Source: Qipengyuania sphaerica
GTDB lineage: Bacteria > Pseudomonadota > Alphaproteobacteria > Sphingomonadales > Sphingomonadaceae
Assembly: GCF_019711595.1 (NCBI RefSeq)
Contig: NZ_JAIGNR010000003.1
Location: 62,001 to 126,000, forward strand
Length of the DNA: 64,000 bases
Reading direction: 5' to 3'
In this document: positions 25,590-33,678 of the stretch, piece by piece
Numbering within the stretch: the first letter of the stretch is position 1
Layout: the number at the start of each line of letters is the position of its first letter
Made by a program: the position numbers and the translations under genes
Notes under the pieces: model-generated
What the model saw: only the letters and a program-made list of their open reading frames with translations
Told to the model about the DNA's origin: nothing
Databases searched by the model: none

Positions 25590-25596
25590 CTAGACA
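25568..25596 (+). promoter_or_regulatory. Probable sigma-70-type promoter of the GTA remnant
   Basis: TTGACA at 25568-25573 and TAGACA at 25591-25596, separated by 17 bp, close to the bacterial housekeeping consensus. It lies about 100 bp upstream of the terminase small-subunit gene and in a locally AT-rich patch. Confidence 0.5.
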
Positions 25597-25696
25597 AAAG
25601 GAACATCGCGATAGTGTGATTCGAACGGGCGAGGCCGGAAGGGCCACCGCCCTTTTTCGTGTCCGCTGTTGGCTTCGGCTCGGGAGGGAGGCGCGT

Positions 25697-26140
25697 ATGG
25701 CAAAGAAAAACTGGGAGCGCATTTTCCTCAATGCGCTGGCCGAGACGTCGAATGTGAAGGCGGCCTGCGAACTCGCCACTGTCAGCCAGAGCCTGGTCTA
25801 CAAGACGCGGCGCGAGAACGCCGATTTCGCGCGGCTATGGTATGCGGCGCTCGCCGAAGGGTACGACAATCTGGAGATGGAACTGCTCAGCCGCCTGCGA
25901 GAAGGGCGGCTCGAGGATGTCGACGCGGATGGCAACAAGCGCAAGTTCGATATCGGCACCGCCTTCCGCTGCCTGATCGCGCACCGCGAGACGGTGGCGA
26001 AGGAAAAGGGCCGCGCCACGCTCGACGACGAGATCGCCACGATGAAATCGATCAATGCCAAGATCGACGAAATAAGGCGGCGCGAGGAAAAGGCGGCCGA
26101 GCTCGAAGCGAAACGGGCGGCGAAACGCGATGGCAAGTGA
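25697..26140 (+). CDS. GTA-type terminase small subunit-like protein
   Basis: 147 residues. The N-terminal half contains a helix-turn-helix-like segment, AETSNVKAACELATVSQSLVYKTR, seen in phage and GTA small terminase or packaging-initiation proteins. The C-terminal half is a long charged helix (KINAKIDEIRRREEKAAELE), probably a coiled coil for oligomerisation. A strong GGGAGGGAGG ribosome site precedes ATG 25697. Its end overlaps the terminase large-subunit start, the order found at the head of GTA clusters in alphaproteobacteria. The gene is intact although its downstream partner is broken. Confidence 0.7.
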   Translation: MAKKNWERIFLNALAETSNVKAACELATVSQSLVYKTRRENADFARLWYAALAEGYDNLEMELLSRLREGRLEDVDADGNKRKFDIGTAFRCLIAHRETVAKEKGRATLDDEIATMKSINAKIDEIRRREEKAAELEAKRAAKRDGK

Positions 26141-27240
26141 ACCGCGCGCCACTCGCGGAAGCTGGTTCAGGGCAGAGGGCGACAAGGGCTTCGCCAGCCG
26201 CGCCGACCTCGACAAGCTGCTCCTGCCGCACGAGCGGAAGGCACTCGCCAGCTGGCACTGGGAAGTCTGGGGCCGCGACGAACAACTGCCCCCGCCGGGC
26301 GACTGGCGCGTCTGGTTGATCTGCGCCGGGCGCGGCTTCGGCAAGACGCGCGCGGGCGCCGAATGGGTGCGCGATGTGGCGCGCCACGAACCCGACGCGC
26401 GGATCGCGCTGGTCGGCGCTTCGCTGGGCGAAGTGCGCAGCGTGATGGTCGAAGGCGAAAGCGGCATCCTTGCCGCCGCCCCCGGTGCGCTCGCGCCCGA
26501 TTACGAGCCCTCGCTGAAGCGGTTGTCCTGGCCCAATGGCGCGCAGGCCTTCCTCTATTCGGCTGGCGAGCCGGAGAGCCTGAGAGGCCCGCAGCACAGC
26601 CACGCCTGGTGCGACGAGGTGGCCAAGTGGGACAATGCCGGAGGCCGCGCGCTGTCCGCCTGGGACAACCTCCAGATGGGCATGCGGCTGGGCGATCATC
26701 CGCGCCTGCTTGCTACCAGCACGCCTCGCCGCGTGGCGCTGATGATGCGCCTGCTCGAAGAAGCGCGCGACGGGGCGGTGGCGGTGGCCAAGGGCCGCAC
26801 TGCGGACAATGCCGGCGCGCTGCCCGTCGCCTATTACAAGGGGATGCTGGCGCAATACGAAGGCTCGACGCTCGGACGTCAGGAGCTTGAAGGCGAGATG
26901 CTGGCCGAGGCCGACGGGGCCTTGTGGACCCGCGCATTGCTGGAAGAGTGTCGCACCGACGGCAAATCGGAAAAACTGAGCCGCGTGGTCATCGGCGTCG
27001 ACCCGCCCGCCAGCGAGCGCGGCGATGCCTGCGGTATCGTGGTCTGCGGCCTCGGCACATCGGGTGTGGCGCAGGTGCTCGCCGATTGCTCGGTCGAAAA
27101 AGCCACGCCCGAACGCTGGGCCCGGGCGGTCGCCAATGCCGCCGAGGCATGGTGTGCCGACCGCGTGGTGGCCGAGGCCAACCAGGGCGGCCAGATGGTC
27201 GCCAGCGTGCTGCGCGCCGCCATGCGCGTGGCCAATGGCT
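26130..27240 (+). pseudogene. GTA/phage terminase large subunit, 3'-truncated
   Basis: The first about 370 codons encode a DNA-packaging terminase: Walker A GRGFGKTRAGAEW (residues 66-73 core), Walker B AWCDEVAKW (Asp162-Glu163), coupling segment TSTPRR, then the RNase-H-like nuclease beginning VIGVDPPASERGDACG (Asp291) and VVAEANQGGQMVASVLRAA. The family pattern stops there: the expected C-terminal nuclease segment (GK..RAEPV, ..LEDEL) is missing. The frame then reads through unrelated Arg/Ser/Pro-rich sequence to a stop at 27455. The nuclease domain is therefore incomplete and the protein almost certainly inactive in cleaving DNA. The exact break, about 27215-27250, is inferred. Confidence 0.8.
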
Positions 27241-27472
27241 GTGGCCCGACGGGGTGGACACACCGCTGGTCGAAGAGGTCGAGGCCTATGAAATCGGCTT
27301 CGGACCGATCGATATTCCCTACGCGACATGGTCGACGGGACAGCAGGCATACGAGTTGCCCGCCCTACTCGTCGCTTCGCTGGTCGGGACCTACGGCGTG
27401 GGCCCCTTGTGGGTCCGTCAAATCGGCAGCCTGGCCAAATCGCAAGCGAGCCTGATCTGCTCGCTCCTTTAG
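27241..27472 (+). pseudogene. 3' end of a GTA host-specificity/tail protein (gp15-like), remnant
   Basis: In a different frame from the terminase, the DNA reads WPDGVDTPLVEEVEAYEIGF, then GPIDIPYATWS and LWVRQIGSLAKS before TAG 27470-27472. The theme W-DG-xTPL-E-xEAY and VRQIG matches, to my reading, the C-terminal end of the large host-specificity protein that closes GTA structural clusters (TIM-barrel-like gp15). No start or ribosome site is available, so it is an untranslated tail. It lies 31 bp before the DUF2793 gene, the position it would have in an intact cluster. Identification is by pattern and context. Confidence 0.6.
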
Positions 27473-27503
27473 CTGCAAGTCCAATACCCAAGGAGGAGCC
27501 CGC

Positions 27504-27956
27504 ATGGCCGACCCCGCAAGTTCTAATGACACTACTCCGCGCCATTCGCTGCCCTTCCTGTTCGCAGGGCAGTCGCAGAAGGAATTTACCGTCAACGAGG
27601 CATTGGCCCGGATCGATTTTCTCCTGCAGCCCGCCATTGCCGGTGAGCTTGGCAGCCCGCCCCCCACACCGGTGGCGGGTGATTGCTACATCGTCGCTTC
27701 CAATCCGGACGGCGAATTTACCGGCAAGAAAGATGCGATCGCCAGCTGGGATGGTCAGCAATGGTCTTTCGCCGTCCCGCACAATGGCATGAAAATCTTC
27801 GACACCGGCCTGGGCGCCTATCGATCATTCGACGGACAATGGACGGTCCTTGCCAGCCCCGCCGCTCCCAGCGGTGGCGCGACCGTTGATGACGAGGCTC
27901 GACAGGCAGTCCAGGCCATCCTGGATGCGCTGCGCAGTTTCGGGATTCTTGGGTGA
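27504..27956 (+). CDS. DUF2793 protein (GTA-associated)
   Basis: 150 residues. The DUF2793 signature is clear: HSLPFLFAGQSQKEFTVNEA, ALARIDFLLQPAI, PVAGDCYIVA, and WDGQQWSFAVPHNGM with YRSFDGQWTVLAS. Members occur next to the tail genes of GTA and phage clusters in alphaproteobacteria and are proposed tail or fibre accessory proteins. A perfect AAGGAGG lies 8 bp before the ATG. It appears intact, the only complete gene left at the 3' side of the collapsed cluster. Confidence 0.82.
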   Translation: MADPASSNDTTPRHSLPFLFAGQSQKEFTVNEALARIDFLLQPAIAGELGSPPPTPVAGDCYIVASNPDGEFTGKKDAIASWDGQQWSFAVPHNGMKIFDTGLGAYRSFDGQWTVLASPAAPSGGATVDDEARQAVQAILDALRSFGILG

Positions 27957-28153
27957 AACCGGGGAACCGAGCGGGACTTCTGCCGTTACGCGAGCGTCAT
28001 CATGGGGATTATGCTGCCGGCTCACACAGGTAAGCGACGGGAATTGCGACATTCTTGCAACAGTGCCCGATATTGCCCGCTTGCCACCATGAACAGGCGA
28101 CTATAGATAAGTTTCACTCGGTGGCTCCAATTCGCAAAAAGGGGAAATCAATA

Positions 28154-29236
28154 ATGCGGAAATTAGTCATAGGAATGGCGTTGGCCTCGACGGCCATTGC
28201 ATCGCCAGCCCTCGCACGAGATAATTCGTGGTACATCGGTGGCGGTTTCGGCCCGATGCTCGCGGAAGATCTCGAATATACTCTCGAAGATACTGACGAC
28301 CTCATCGCAACGGCATATTTCGATGAAGGTTACGACGGCGCCGCTTTTGTCGGTTACGATTTCGGTGTCTTCGTTCTGGAAGCAGAAGTCGGCTATCGTG
28401 AGGCCGGTCACTCGACCGTCAACCTTTTCGGCACCGACGCTTTCCCGACCAATGGTTCGACCAGCGCGCTTTCGTTCATGCTCAACGGCATGTTCGACTT
28501 CGGTCCCGATGATGGCCTCCAGGGCTTTGTAGGCGGCGGTCTCGGCGTAGCTCGCACCAGCGTTGAAGCACGCCTCTTCGGTGCCGGCTTGACGATCGAC
28601 GATTCGTCGAGCGACCTCGCATGGCAGATCCTTGCAGGCGTTCGCGCTCCGCTGACCGACAATCTCGACGTCGGCCTGCGCTATCGCCTGTTCAACGCGA
28701 CGGGCGTTGAAGTCGTCACCAGCACCGGCGCGCCGCTTGATGCGCATTTCCGGACGCACTCGCTGCTGGGCACGCTGAGCTACAACTTCGGTGCTCCGCC
28801 GCCCCCGCCGCCGCCTCCGCCGCCGCCGCCGCCGCCGCCTCCTCCGCCCCCGCCGCCTCCGCCGCCGCCTCCGCCGGCTCCGGTTTGCCAGCAGGGCCCG
28901 TACATCGTCTTCTTCAACTGGGACGAATCGACGATCACTCCGGAAGCGGCAACGATCCTCGACAACGCGGTTTCGGCTTACGCCAACTGCGGCACGGCTT
29001 CGGTCATGCTCGCTGGCCACACCGACACCTCGGGTTCGGCGCAGTACAACATGGGCCTCGCCCAGCGTCGTAACGACTCGGTCCGCGACTACCTCACCGC
29101 TCGCGGTGTCCCCGGTGGCCGCATCTCGAGCGAAGCCTTCGGCGAAAGCCAGCTTCGCGTTCCGACCGCCGACGGCGTTCGCGAACTGCAGAACCGCCGT
29201 GTGGAAGTTACCTACGGCCCGGGTTCGGGCATGTAA
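28154..29236 (+). CDS. OmpA-family outer-membrane protein with polyproline linker
   Basis: 360 residues. The signal peptide ends at SPALA/RD (about residue 20). An 8-stranded opacity-type barrel follows (YIGGGFGPM ... RTHSLLGTLSYNFG), then 27 consecutive prolines (28796-28876), then an OmpA C-terminal peptidoglycan-binding domain with FFNWDESTITPEA, GHTDTSGSAQYN and LAQRRNDSVRDYL. The protein would tether the outer membrane to the wall. A Cys in the barrel-to-domain junction (PVCQQ) and one in YANCG may pair. Translation of the proline run should depend on EF-P. The start at 28154 is set by the signal peptide. Confidence 0.93.
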   Translation: MRKLVIGMALASTAIASPALARDNSWYIGGGFGPMLAEDLEYTLEDTDDLIATAYFDEGYDGAAFVGYDFGVFVLEAEVGYREAGHSTVNLFGTDAFPTNGSTSALSFMLNGMFDFGPDDGLQGFVGGGLGVARTSVEARLFGAGLTIDDSSSDLAWQILAGVRAPLTDNLDVGLRYRLFNATGVEVVTSTGAPLDAHFRTHSLLGTLSYNFGAPPPPPPPPPPPPPPPPPPPPPPPPPPPAPVCQQGPYIVFFNWDESTITPEAATILDNAVSAYANCGTASVMLAGHTDTSGSAQYNMGLAQRRNDSVRDYLTARGVPGGRISSEAFGESQLRVPTADGVRELQNRRVEVTYGPGSGM

Positions 29237-29260
29237 TCACTCGCAAGAGTTGAAAACACG

Positions 29261-29292
29261 AGAAGGGGCCGGAGCGATCCGGCCCCTTTTTC
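29261..29292 (+). terminator. Rho-independent terminator of ompA-like gene
   Basis: Stem GGGGCCGG (29265-29272) with CCGGCCCC (29279-29286), 6-nt loop, followed by TTTTTC. It begins about 30 bp after the stop codon. Confidence 0.88.
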
Positions 29293-29332
29293 GTTGGGTT
29301 TGCAAAGCTTCAGCAATTCGGGACCCAATACC

Positions 29333-29860
29333 ATGAGACTGATCCTCGCCGCCTCCTTGCCTGCACTGGCACTTGCTGCCTGCTCAACCGTGGCAGACCT
29401 GCCGACGGAGCGTGTCGGCGAAGCGCGGCTCGATTACGCAAACGGAGTACCTGCAGGGACCGCACAACTGCTTTCCGACGGTCAGACCCTATCGCTGGCT
29501 GTCGCCGCCACGGGATTGGAACCCGGCGAGCATGGATTCCACCTTCACACTACCGGGCGCTGCGAGGGGCCGGACTTCAAAAGTGCAGGCGGTCACCTCA
29601 ACCCTGCCCAGCGTGAACACGGTTCACTCAATCCCAAGGGCAAGCATCTGGGCGACATGCCCAACCTCGTCATCGGCGCATCGCGCAGTACCAGCACGCA
29701 AGTCGATCTCGGCGCCGATACGGCTCAATTGCGAGACAGCATTTTCGATGCCGACGGCACTGCGATCGTCATCCACGCAGGTGCGGATGATTACCGCAGC
29801 GACCCCGCCGGCGATGCGGGTGCGCGGGTTGCTTGCGGGGTCTTGACCCCTGCTAGCTGA
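29333..29860 (+). CDS. sodC: Cu/Zn superoxide dismutase, lipoprotein form
   Basis: 175 residues; converts superoxide to peroxide in the periplasm. The signal ends in ALAAC (lipobox Cys about residue 16), so it is membrane-anchored. Metal ligands are visible: GFHLHTTGRC (two Cu His and the disulfide Cys), AGGHLNPAQREHG (bridging His and Zn His), HLGDMPN (Zn His and Asp) and IVIHAGADDY (Cu His). The partner Cys is in RVACGVL. The start ATG 29333 is chosen for the signal peptide. Its stop abuts that of the convergent MFS gene. Confidence 0.95.
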   Translation: MRLILAASLPALALAACSTVADLPTERVGEARLDYANGVPAGTAQLLSDGQTLSLAVAATGLEPGEHGFHLHTTGRCEGPDFKSAGGHLNPAQREHGSLNPKGKHLGDMPNLVIGASRSTSTQVDLGADTAQLRDSIFDADGTAIVIHAGADDYRSDPAGDAGARVACGVLTPAS

Positions 29861-31444
29861 CTAGACCTCTTCACCCGCTTTGCGCGCGCGTTCGAGGACC
29901 GTTTGCTCCGCCTTCGGCACGGTCCGATAGGCGACCAGTAGCAGAACCAGCCCAATCGGAACGGCGATGAGCAGGCTCAGCCCCCCGGTCGAAAGGCTTC
30001 CCGACATCGTCGACACCTGTCCTGCCATGTAGGGCCCAAGCGCCAGACCCACGAGCGTGGTGGACAGAAAGAAGGTGGCCGTCGCGGTCCCGCGCATTCT
30101 CGGCAGCACGAGGTCCTGCGTGGTTGCGGCCGCCGCGCCGAGTGCGGAACTGCCAAACAGGGATTGCAAGAAGGCCGCAATGTAGAAGGTCGTGGTGTCC
30201 TGCGTCGTGAACATCACATACAGAAATGGCGCTGCGCCGACGAGGCCGACAGCGACAACGATGAGCCTGCCCGCGGCAAGTCGTTTGCGCAGGAAGTCGG
30301 CTAGCCAGCCACCAGCAATCACTCCGAGGAAACCGCCGAGCGCGCCCGGACCGCCGATCCACCAACCTGCTACCGAAGGCGCTTCGCCCAGAATGCGGAT
30401 GGCATAGGGCGCTGCCCAGAATGAGGCCGCATAAGACATGAATGCGACCATGCCATAACCAAGGATCGTGGTGAGGAAGGCAGGCGTTCCCCAGATCAAA
30501 CCGAAGGTTGGGGCATCGCGCCTCTTGAGCGTCGTCGCCCACGAGTAGATCGCGTAATATCCAATGCCCACTGCGCCCCATTGCTGGGCGTTGCCGGTAT
30601 AGTCGGCCATCAGCCAGGCGATGCCGCCGATGACCAGCGCACCCGCAAGATTGATGAGGATTCCCCGCGTACCGGCTTGCGCGGCTCCGATCAGTGTGAA
30701 GGGCGGAATAACCGCGACAAGTTCCTTGAAGAAGCCACGAAACGGATCCTTCGGCGGTGGGGTGACGATCCCTTCGCTCTGGCCGCGCAGGGGTTCGCGA
30801 AGAGTGAAGACGAGCATCGCCAGCAACAGCCCGGGCAATCCGACGATGATGAAGGCCGCCTGCCAACCGGCGAGACCCAGCGGCGCATCGACCGGGTAGG
30901 CCGCATTCCAGTTTTCGACGATTGCACCGCCAATCAACAAGGAAATGCCGCCACCGATGTATAACCCCGACGAATATATCGCGAGCGCAGTGGCGCGCAT
31001 GTTCTTCGGAAACCAGTCCGAGATCAGCGAATAAGCGCTGGGGCTGGCCGTCGCTTCACCAACGCCCACGCCGATGCGCGCTACACTGAGCGCGGCGAAA
31101 TTCTTCGCAAAACCCGAAAGCGCCGTGAAGGCAGACCAGACCGCGAGGCCGATGGTCATCAGCCGGACGCGGTGCCAGCTATCCGCCAGCTTGCCGAGGG
31201 GGATGCCGAACAGAGCGTAAAACACCCCGAAGGCAGTGCCATAGAGGAACCCGATCTGGTCGTCGCGCAGTCCCAGATCCGCCTTGATGTCCTCGGCGAG
31301 GATCGAAATGATGTTCCGGTCGACGAAGTTCAGGACATAGACGACCACCAACACGCCCAACGCATACCAGCTGTAGGCGGGGACCTTCGCCTCCGCCTCG
31401 CCTGCTGGAATTTCGGTGGGTTCGGCAGGCGATGTCTGGCTCAA
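29861..31444 (-). CDS. Spinster-type MFS transporter
   Basis: 527 residues, 12 predicted membrane helices. The N-terminal half has NFVDRNIISILAEDIKADLG and the A-motif-like GIPLGKLADSWHRVRLM, plus RIGVGVGEATASPSAYSLISDWFP, characteristic of the spinster-like MFS group common in sphingomonads. An unusually long loop of about 100 residues lies mid-protein (PPPKDPFRGFFKELVAV onward) with two extra helices. The substrate is unknown. Translation appears to start at TTG 31444, with GGAG about 7 bp upstream, just after queC. Cotranscription with queC is likely. Confidence 0.88.
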   Translation of the reverse strand: MSQTSPAEPTEIPAGEAEAKVPAYSWYALGVLVVVYVLNFVDRNIISILAEDIKADLGLRDDQIGFLYGTAFGVFYALFGIPLGKLADSWHRVRLMTIGLAVWSAFTALSGFAKNFAALSVARIGVGVGEATASPSAYSLISDWFPKNMRATALAIYSSGLYIGGGISLLIGGAIVENWNAAYPVDAPLGLAGWQAAFIIVGLPGLLLAMLVFTLREPLRGQSEGIVTPPPKDPFRGFFKELVAVIPPFTLIGAAQAGTRGILINLAGALVIGGIAWLMADYTGNAQQWGAVGIGYYAIYSWATTLKRRDAPTFGLIWGTPAFLTTILGYGMVAFMSYAASFWAAPYAIRILGEAPSVAGWWIGGPGALGGFLGVIAGGWLADFLRKRLAAGRLIVVAVGLVGAAPFLYVMFTTQDTTTFYIAAFLQSLFGSSALGAAAATTQDLVLPRMRGTATATFFLSTTLVGLALGPYMAGQVSTMSGSLSTGGLSLLIAVPIGLVLLLVAYRTVPKAEQTVLERARKAGEEV

Positions 31445-31448
31445 TTCT

Positions 31449-32165
31449 CTACTCCGTCAGGGCGGGTGCGTCCTTCGAATAGACAGTCGTATCGACAAGT
31501 CCCGCTTCTTCAAACCCTTTTCGGCGCAGGCGGCAGGAATCGCAGGCCCCGCAGGCAAGCCCCTCTGGCGTCGGATCGTAGCAGGACCAACTCCATGCCG
31601 GATCGAGGCCGAGGCGGTTACACTCGCGCGCTATGTCAGCCTTGCTCATGTGCTGGAGCGGCGCGTGGATCGTAAAGGGTTTTCCCTCGACACCCTGCTT
31701 GGTTCCGAGGCGTGCGGTCTCTGCGAAGCTGGCAATGAATTCGGGGCGGCAGTCAGGATAGCCCGAATAGTCGAGCGCGTTGACCCCGATGAAGATGTCG
31801 CGCGAATGCGAGCTTTCGGCAAAAGCTGTTGTCAGGGCGAGGAACACAAGGTTGCGCGCCGGGACATAAGTGACGGGAATGTCGTCGCCCACACCGCCTT
31901 TCGGCACATCGATATCCGCAGTCAGGGCGGACCCGCCGAACCGGCGCAGGTCCAGCGGCAACTCGACATGACGCCCGACACCCAAACGTTCGGCGATGGC
32001 TTTGGCCGATTGCAGTTCGCGGACGTGTCGCTGTCCGTAATCGATGGTCAGGGCATGGACCGCGAAACCCTGCTCCCGTGCCAGCGCAGCGGTGACCATG
32101 GAGTCGAGCCCGCCGGACAACAGAACGACGGCGGGAGCGGGAGATTCATGCTTCGGCTGGTTCAT
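31449..32165 (-). CDS. queC: 7-cyano-7-deazaguanine synthase
   Basis: 238 residues; converts 7-carboxy-7-deazaguanine to preQ0 with ATP and ammonia in queuosine synthesis. The PP-loop SGGLDSMVTAALA is near the N terminus and the C-terminal zinc site is CxxxxxxxxCGACDSCRLRRKGF. Internal blocks VPARNLVFLALTTAFAE and GVNALDYSGYPDCRPEF are diagnostic. With gluQ at 9362 it shows queuosine modification operates in this organism. It is followed by the MFS gene after 4 bp. Confidence 0.96.
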   Translation of the reverse strand: MNQPKHESPAPAVVLLSGGLDSMVTAALAREQGFAVHALTIDYGQRHVRELQSAKAIAERLGVGRHVELPLDLRRFGGSALTADIDVPKGGVGDDIPVTYVPARNLVFLALTTAFAESSHSRDIFIGVNALDYSGYPDCRPEFIASFAETARLGTKQGVEGKPFTIHAPLQHMSKADIARECNRLGLDPAWSWSCYDPTPEGLACGACDSCRLRRKGFEEAGLVDTTVYSKDAPALTE

Positions 32166-32202
32166 GCGGGCCAGCTAGGCGCTGGCGGCGTCATCGGCAA
32201 GC

Positions 32203-32610
32203 CTATCGGCAGGATCCGGTACGGCGCGCTTCGGCGGTAAACTGGAAGGGGCGACCGTCGATAATCCCCTGGCTGTCGATCTGGACCAGCGCAGATCCTT
32301 CCTTGCGCACATGCGTCCGGCCATAACCGTTACCGCGGCAGGTATATTGCACGGTCACTTCCTGCTCCGCGTCGACTACGACAAAGCGATTGCAGCCGCT
32401 TTCCTTGTGCCGGAGCTGGATGAATTCGCGCCCGTTGCGCACGCAGATGTTTCGCGGTGTACTGCCGTCGCGATACCGGATTTCCCAGCCGCCACGATCA
32501 AGCGTATCCAGCATGGCGAGCGACGCCTGCGCAAGCGCAGGCCCGCCCAGCAGCACGGATGCTGCTAACGCCGACATCCCGGCGATCATGCGATTCGAAA
32601 ACGACTTCAT
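32203..32610 (-). CDS. Secreted small protein, DUF3617-like
   Basis: 135 residues. A signal peptide ends in GPALAQ/AS (about residue 27). The mature protein (WEIRYRDGS, ICVRNGREFIQLRH, VQYTCRGNGYGRTHVRKEGS) has four cysteines likely forming two disulfides and alternates strand-forming residues. It loosely resembles DUF3617 periplasmic proteins, but the match is weak. It lies 37 bp upstream of queC on the same strand. Function unknown. Confidence 0.65.
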   Translation of the reverse strand: MKSFSNRMIAGMSALAASVLLGGPALAQASLAMLDTLDRGGWEIRYRDGSTPRNICVRNGREFIQLRHKESGCNRFVVVDAEQEVTVQYTCRGNGYGRTHVRKEGSALVQIDSQGIIDGRPFQFTAEARRTGSCR

Positions 32611-32729
32611 GTCTTACCTATACCACGAATTGTGCAGGATCCGGCTTACCAAACATAGTATATCCCTGCGATGAACCGTTTCGGGACAGCGCCGAACCGA
32701 ATAAGCGCACGGTAATACGGATGAGAGGG

Positions 32730-33635
32730 TTAAGCCTCGATCGGGAATTTCCTCGAGCAGAATGCGCAATCGACCACAATGATCCCGTCATCGTTGCGCA
32801 TGTCCTCTCGATCCGCCTCGGGGAATTTCTGCAGCACATCCCGATAGTGCTCGATCGAGCAGCGGCAACCGCGCTCGATTTGCGCGCCATGTTCGATCCG
32901 CACCTCGTCCTCCTCGTGGAAAAGGCGCCAGACGATTGCCTCCAGCGATAGCTCCGGATCGAGGAGCTCTTCATATTTCAACGAGCCGGCGAGCACCGCG
33001 ACGTGCTCCCATTCGGGATGATCGAGCCGGGCATGCAGCCGTTCGCGCCCTTCCTCACCGTCGGGAAGGTGCTGGACCAGCATACCGGCAGCGGTGGATT
33101 TGCCGCCTTCGGAGCGCACTGCGGTGCGGATCAGCGTCGGCACCTGTTCGGACTGGTAGAAATAGGTCTCGCAGGCCTCGGCCAAAGTTTCGCCCTCGAG
33201 CGGGACGATACCCTGATAGCGGCCCTTGCCCTTCGCCACATCGAAGGTGATGGCGAGGTAACCCTTGCCGAACAGCGCGAACAGCGAAGGGTTTGCGCCG
33301 AGTTCGGCCAGCCTGGCATGGTCGAAATCGACATACCCGCGCAATTCCCCGCCCTTGTAATCGCACACGAGGAGATTGACCGCGCCGGCCTCGGTCTGGG
33401 CCTGCATTGTAACCTGCGAACCATCGTCCTTCAGCAGCGAACCCATGAGCGTGGCAAGCACCAGCGCTTCGGCCAGGAGATGCGTGATCGGGGCAGGATA
33501 GTCATGCGCGGCGAGAATTTCGTCGAGCGACCTGTCGAGGCGTACGATACGACCGCGCGTGTCGCGCGAGGGAATGGTAAAGGCCAGCGTGCGGCCGGCA
33601 TAGGTCTCGTTATCTGCTTGGGGGGTCTGCGTCAT
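32730..33635 (-). CDS. hslO: Redox-regulated chaperone Hsp33
   Basis: 301 residues; holdase activated by oxidation and unfolding of its zinc centre. The N-terminal substrate-binding domain has HLLAEALVLATLMGSLLK and GGELRGYVDFD. The C-terminal zinc motif is CRCSIEHY ... CAFC (CxC and CxxC), complete. It lies 43 bp downstream of argF on the same strand, so argD-argF-hslO may form one transcription unit. Confidence 0.95.
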   Translation of the reverse strand: MTQTPQADNETYAGRTLAFTIPSRDTRGRIVRLDRSLDEILAAHDYPAPITHLLAEALVLATLMGSLLKDDGSQVTMQAQTEAGAVNLLVCDYKGGELRGYVDFDHARLAELGANPSLFALFGKGYLAITFDVAKGKGRYQGIVPLEGETLAEACETYFYQSEQVPTLIRTAVRSEGGKSTAAGMLVQHLPDGEEGRERLHARLDHPEWEHVAVLAGSLKYEELLDPELSLEAIVWRLFHEEDEVRIEHGAQIERGCRCSIEHYRDVLQKFPEADREDMRNDDGIIVVDCAFCSRKFPIEA

Positions 33636-33678
33636 GCGGGCGCATATGGGTGCCCGCTGCGCAGTTGAACAGGGGCAG

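Noticed and set aside
25610..25640. GATTCGAAC on the plus strand, resembling a tRNA T-loop read backwards, next to the GTA remnant
   Set aside because: The flanking bases do not pair as a T-stem and no acceptor or anticodon arm can be drawn, so there is no tRNA or clear attachment site.
28780..28965. Antisense frame encoding a polyglycine stretch opposite the polyproline linker
   Set aside because: It is the reverse complement of the CCN run; no ribosome site or start context.
29861..31444. Second in-frame coding option (331-codon frame at 29871-30866) overlapping the MFS gene
   Set aside because: Same strand, other frame; low-complexity Arg/His/Ser composition, no membrane pattern.
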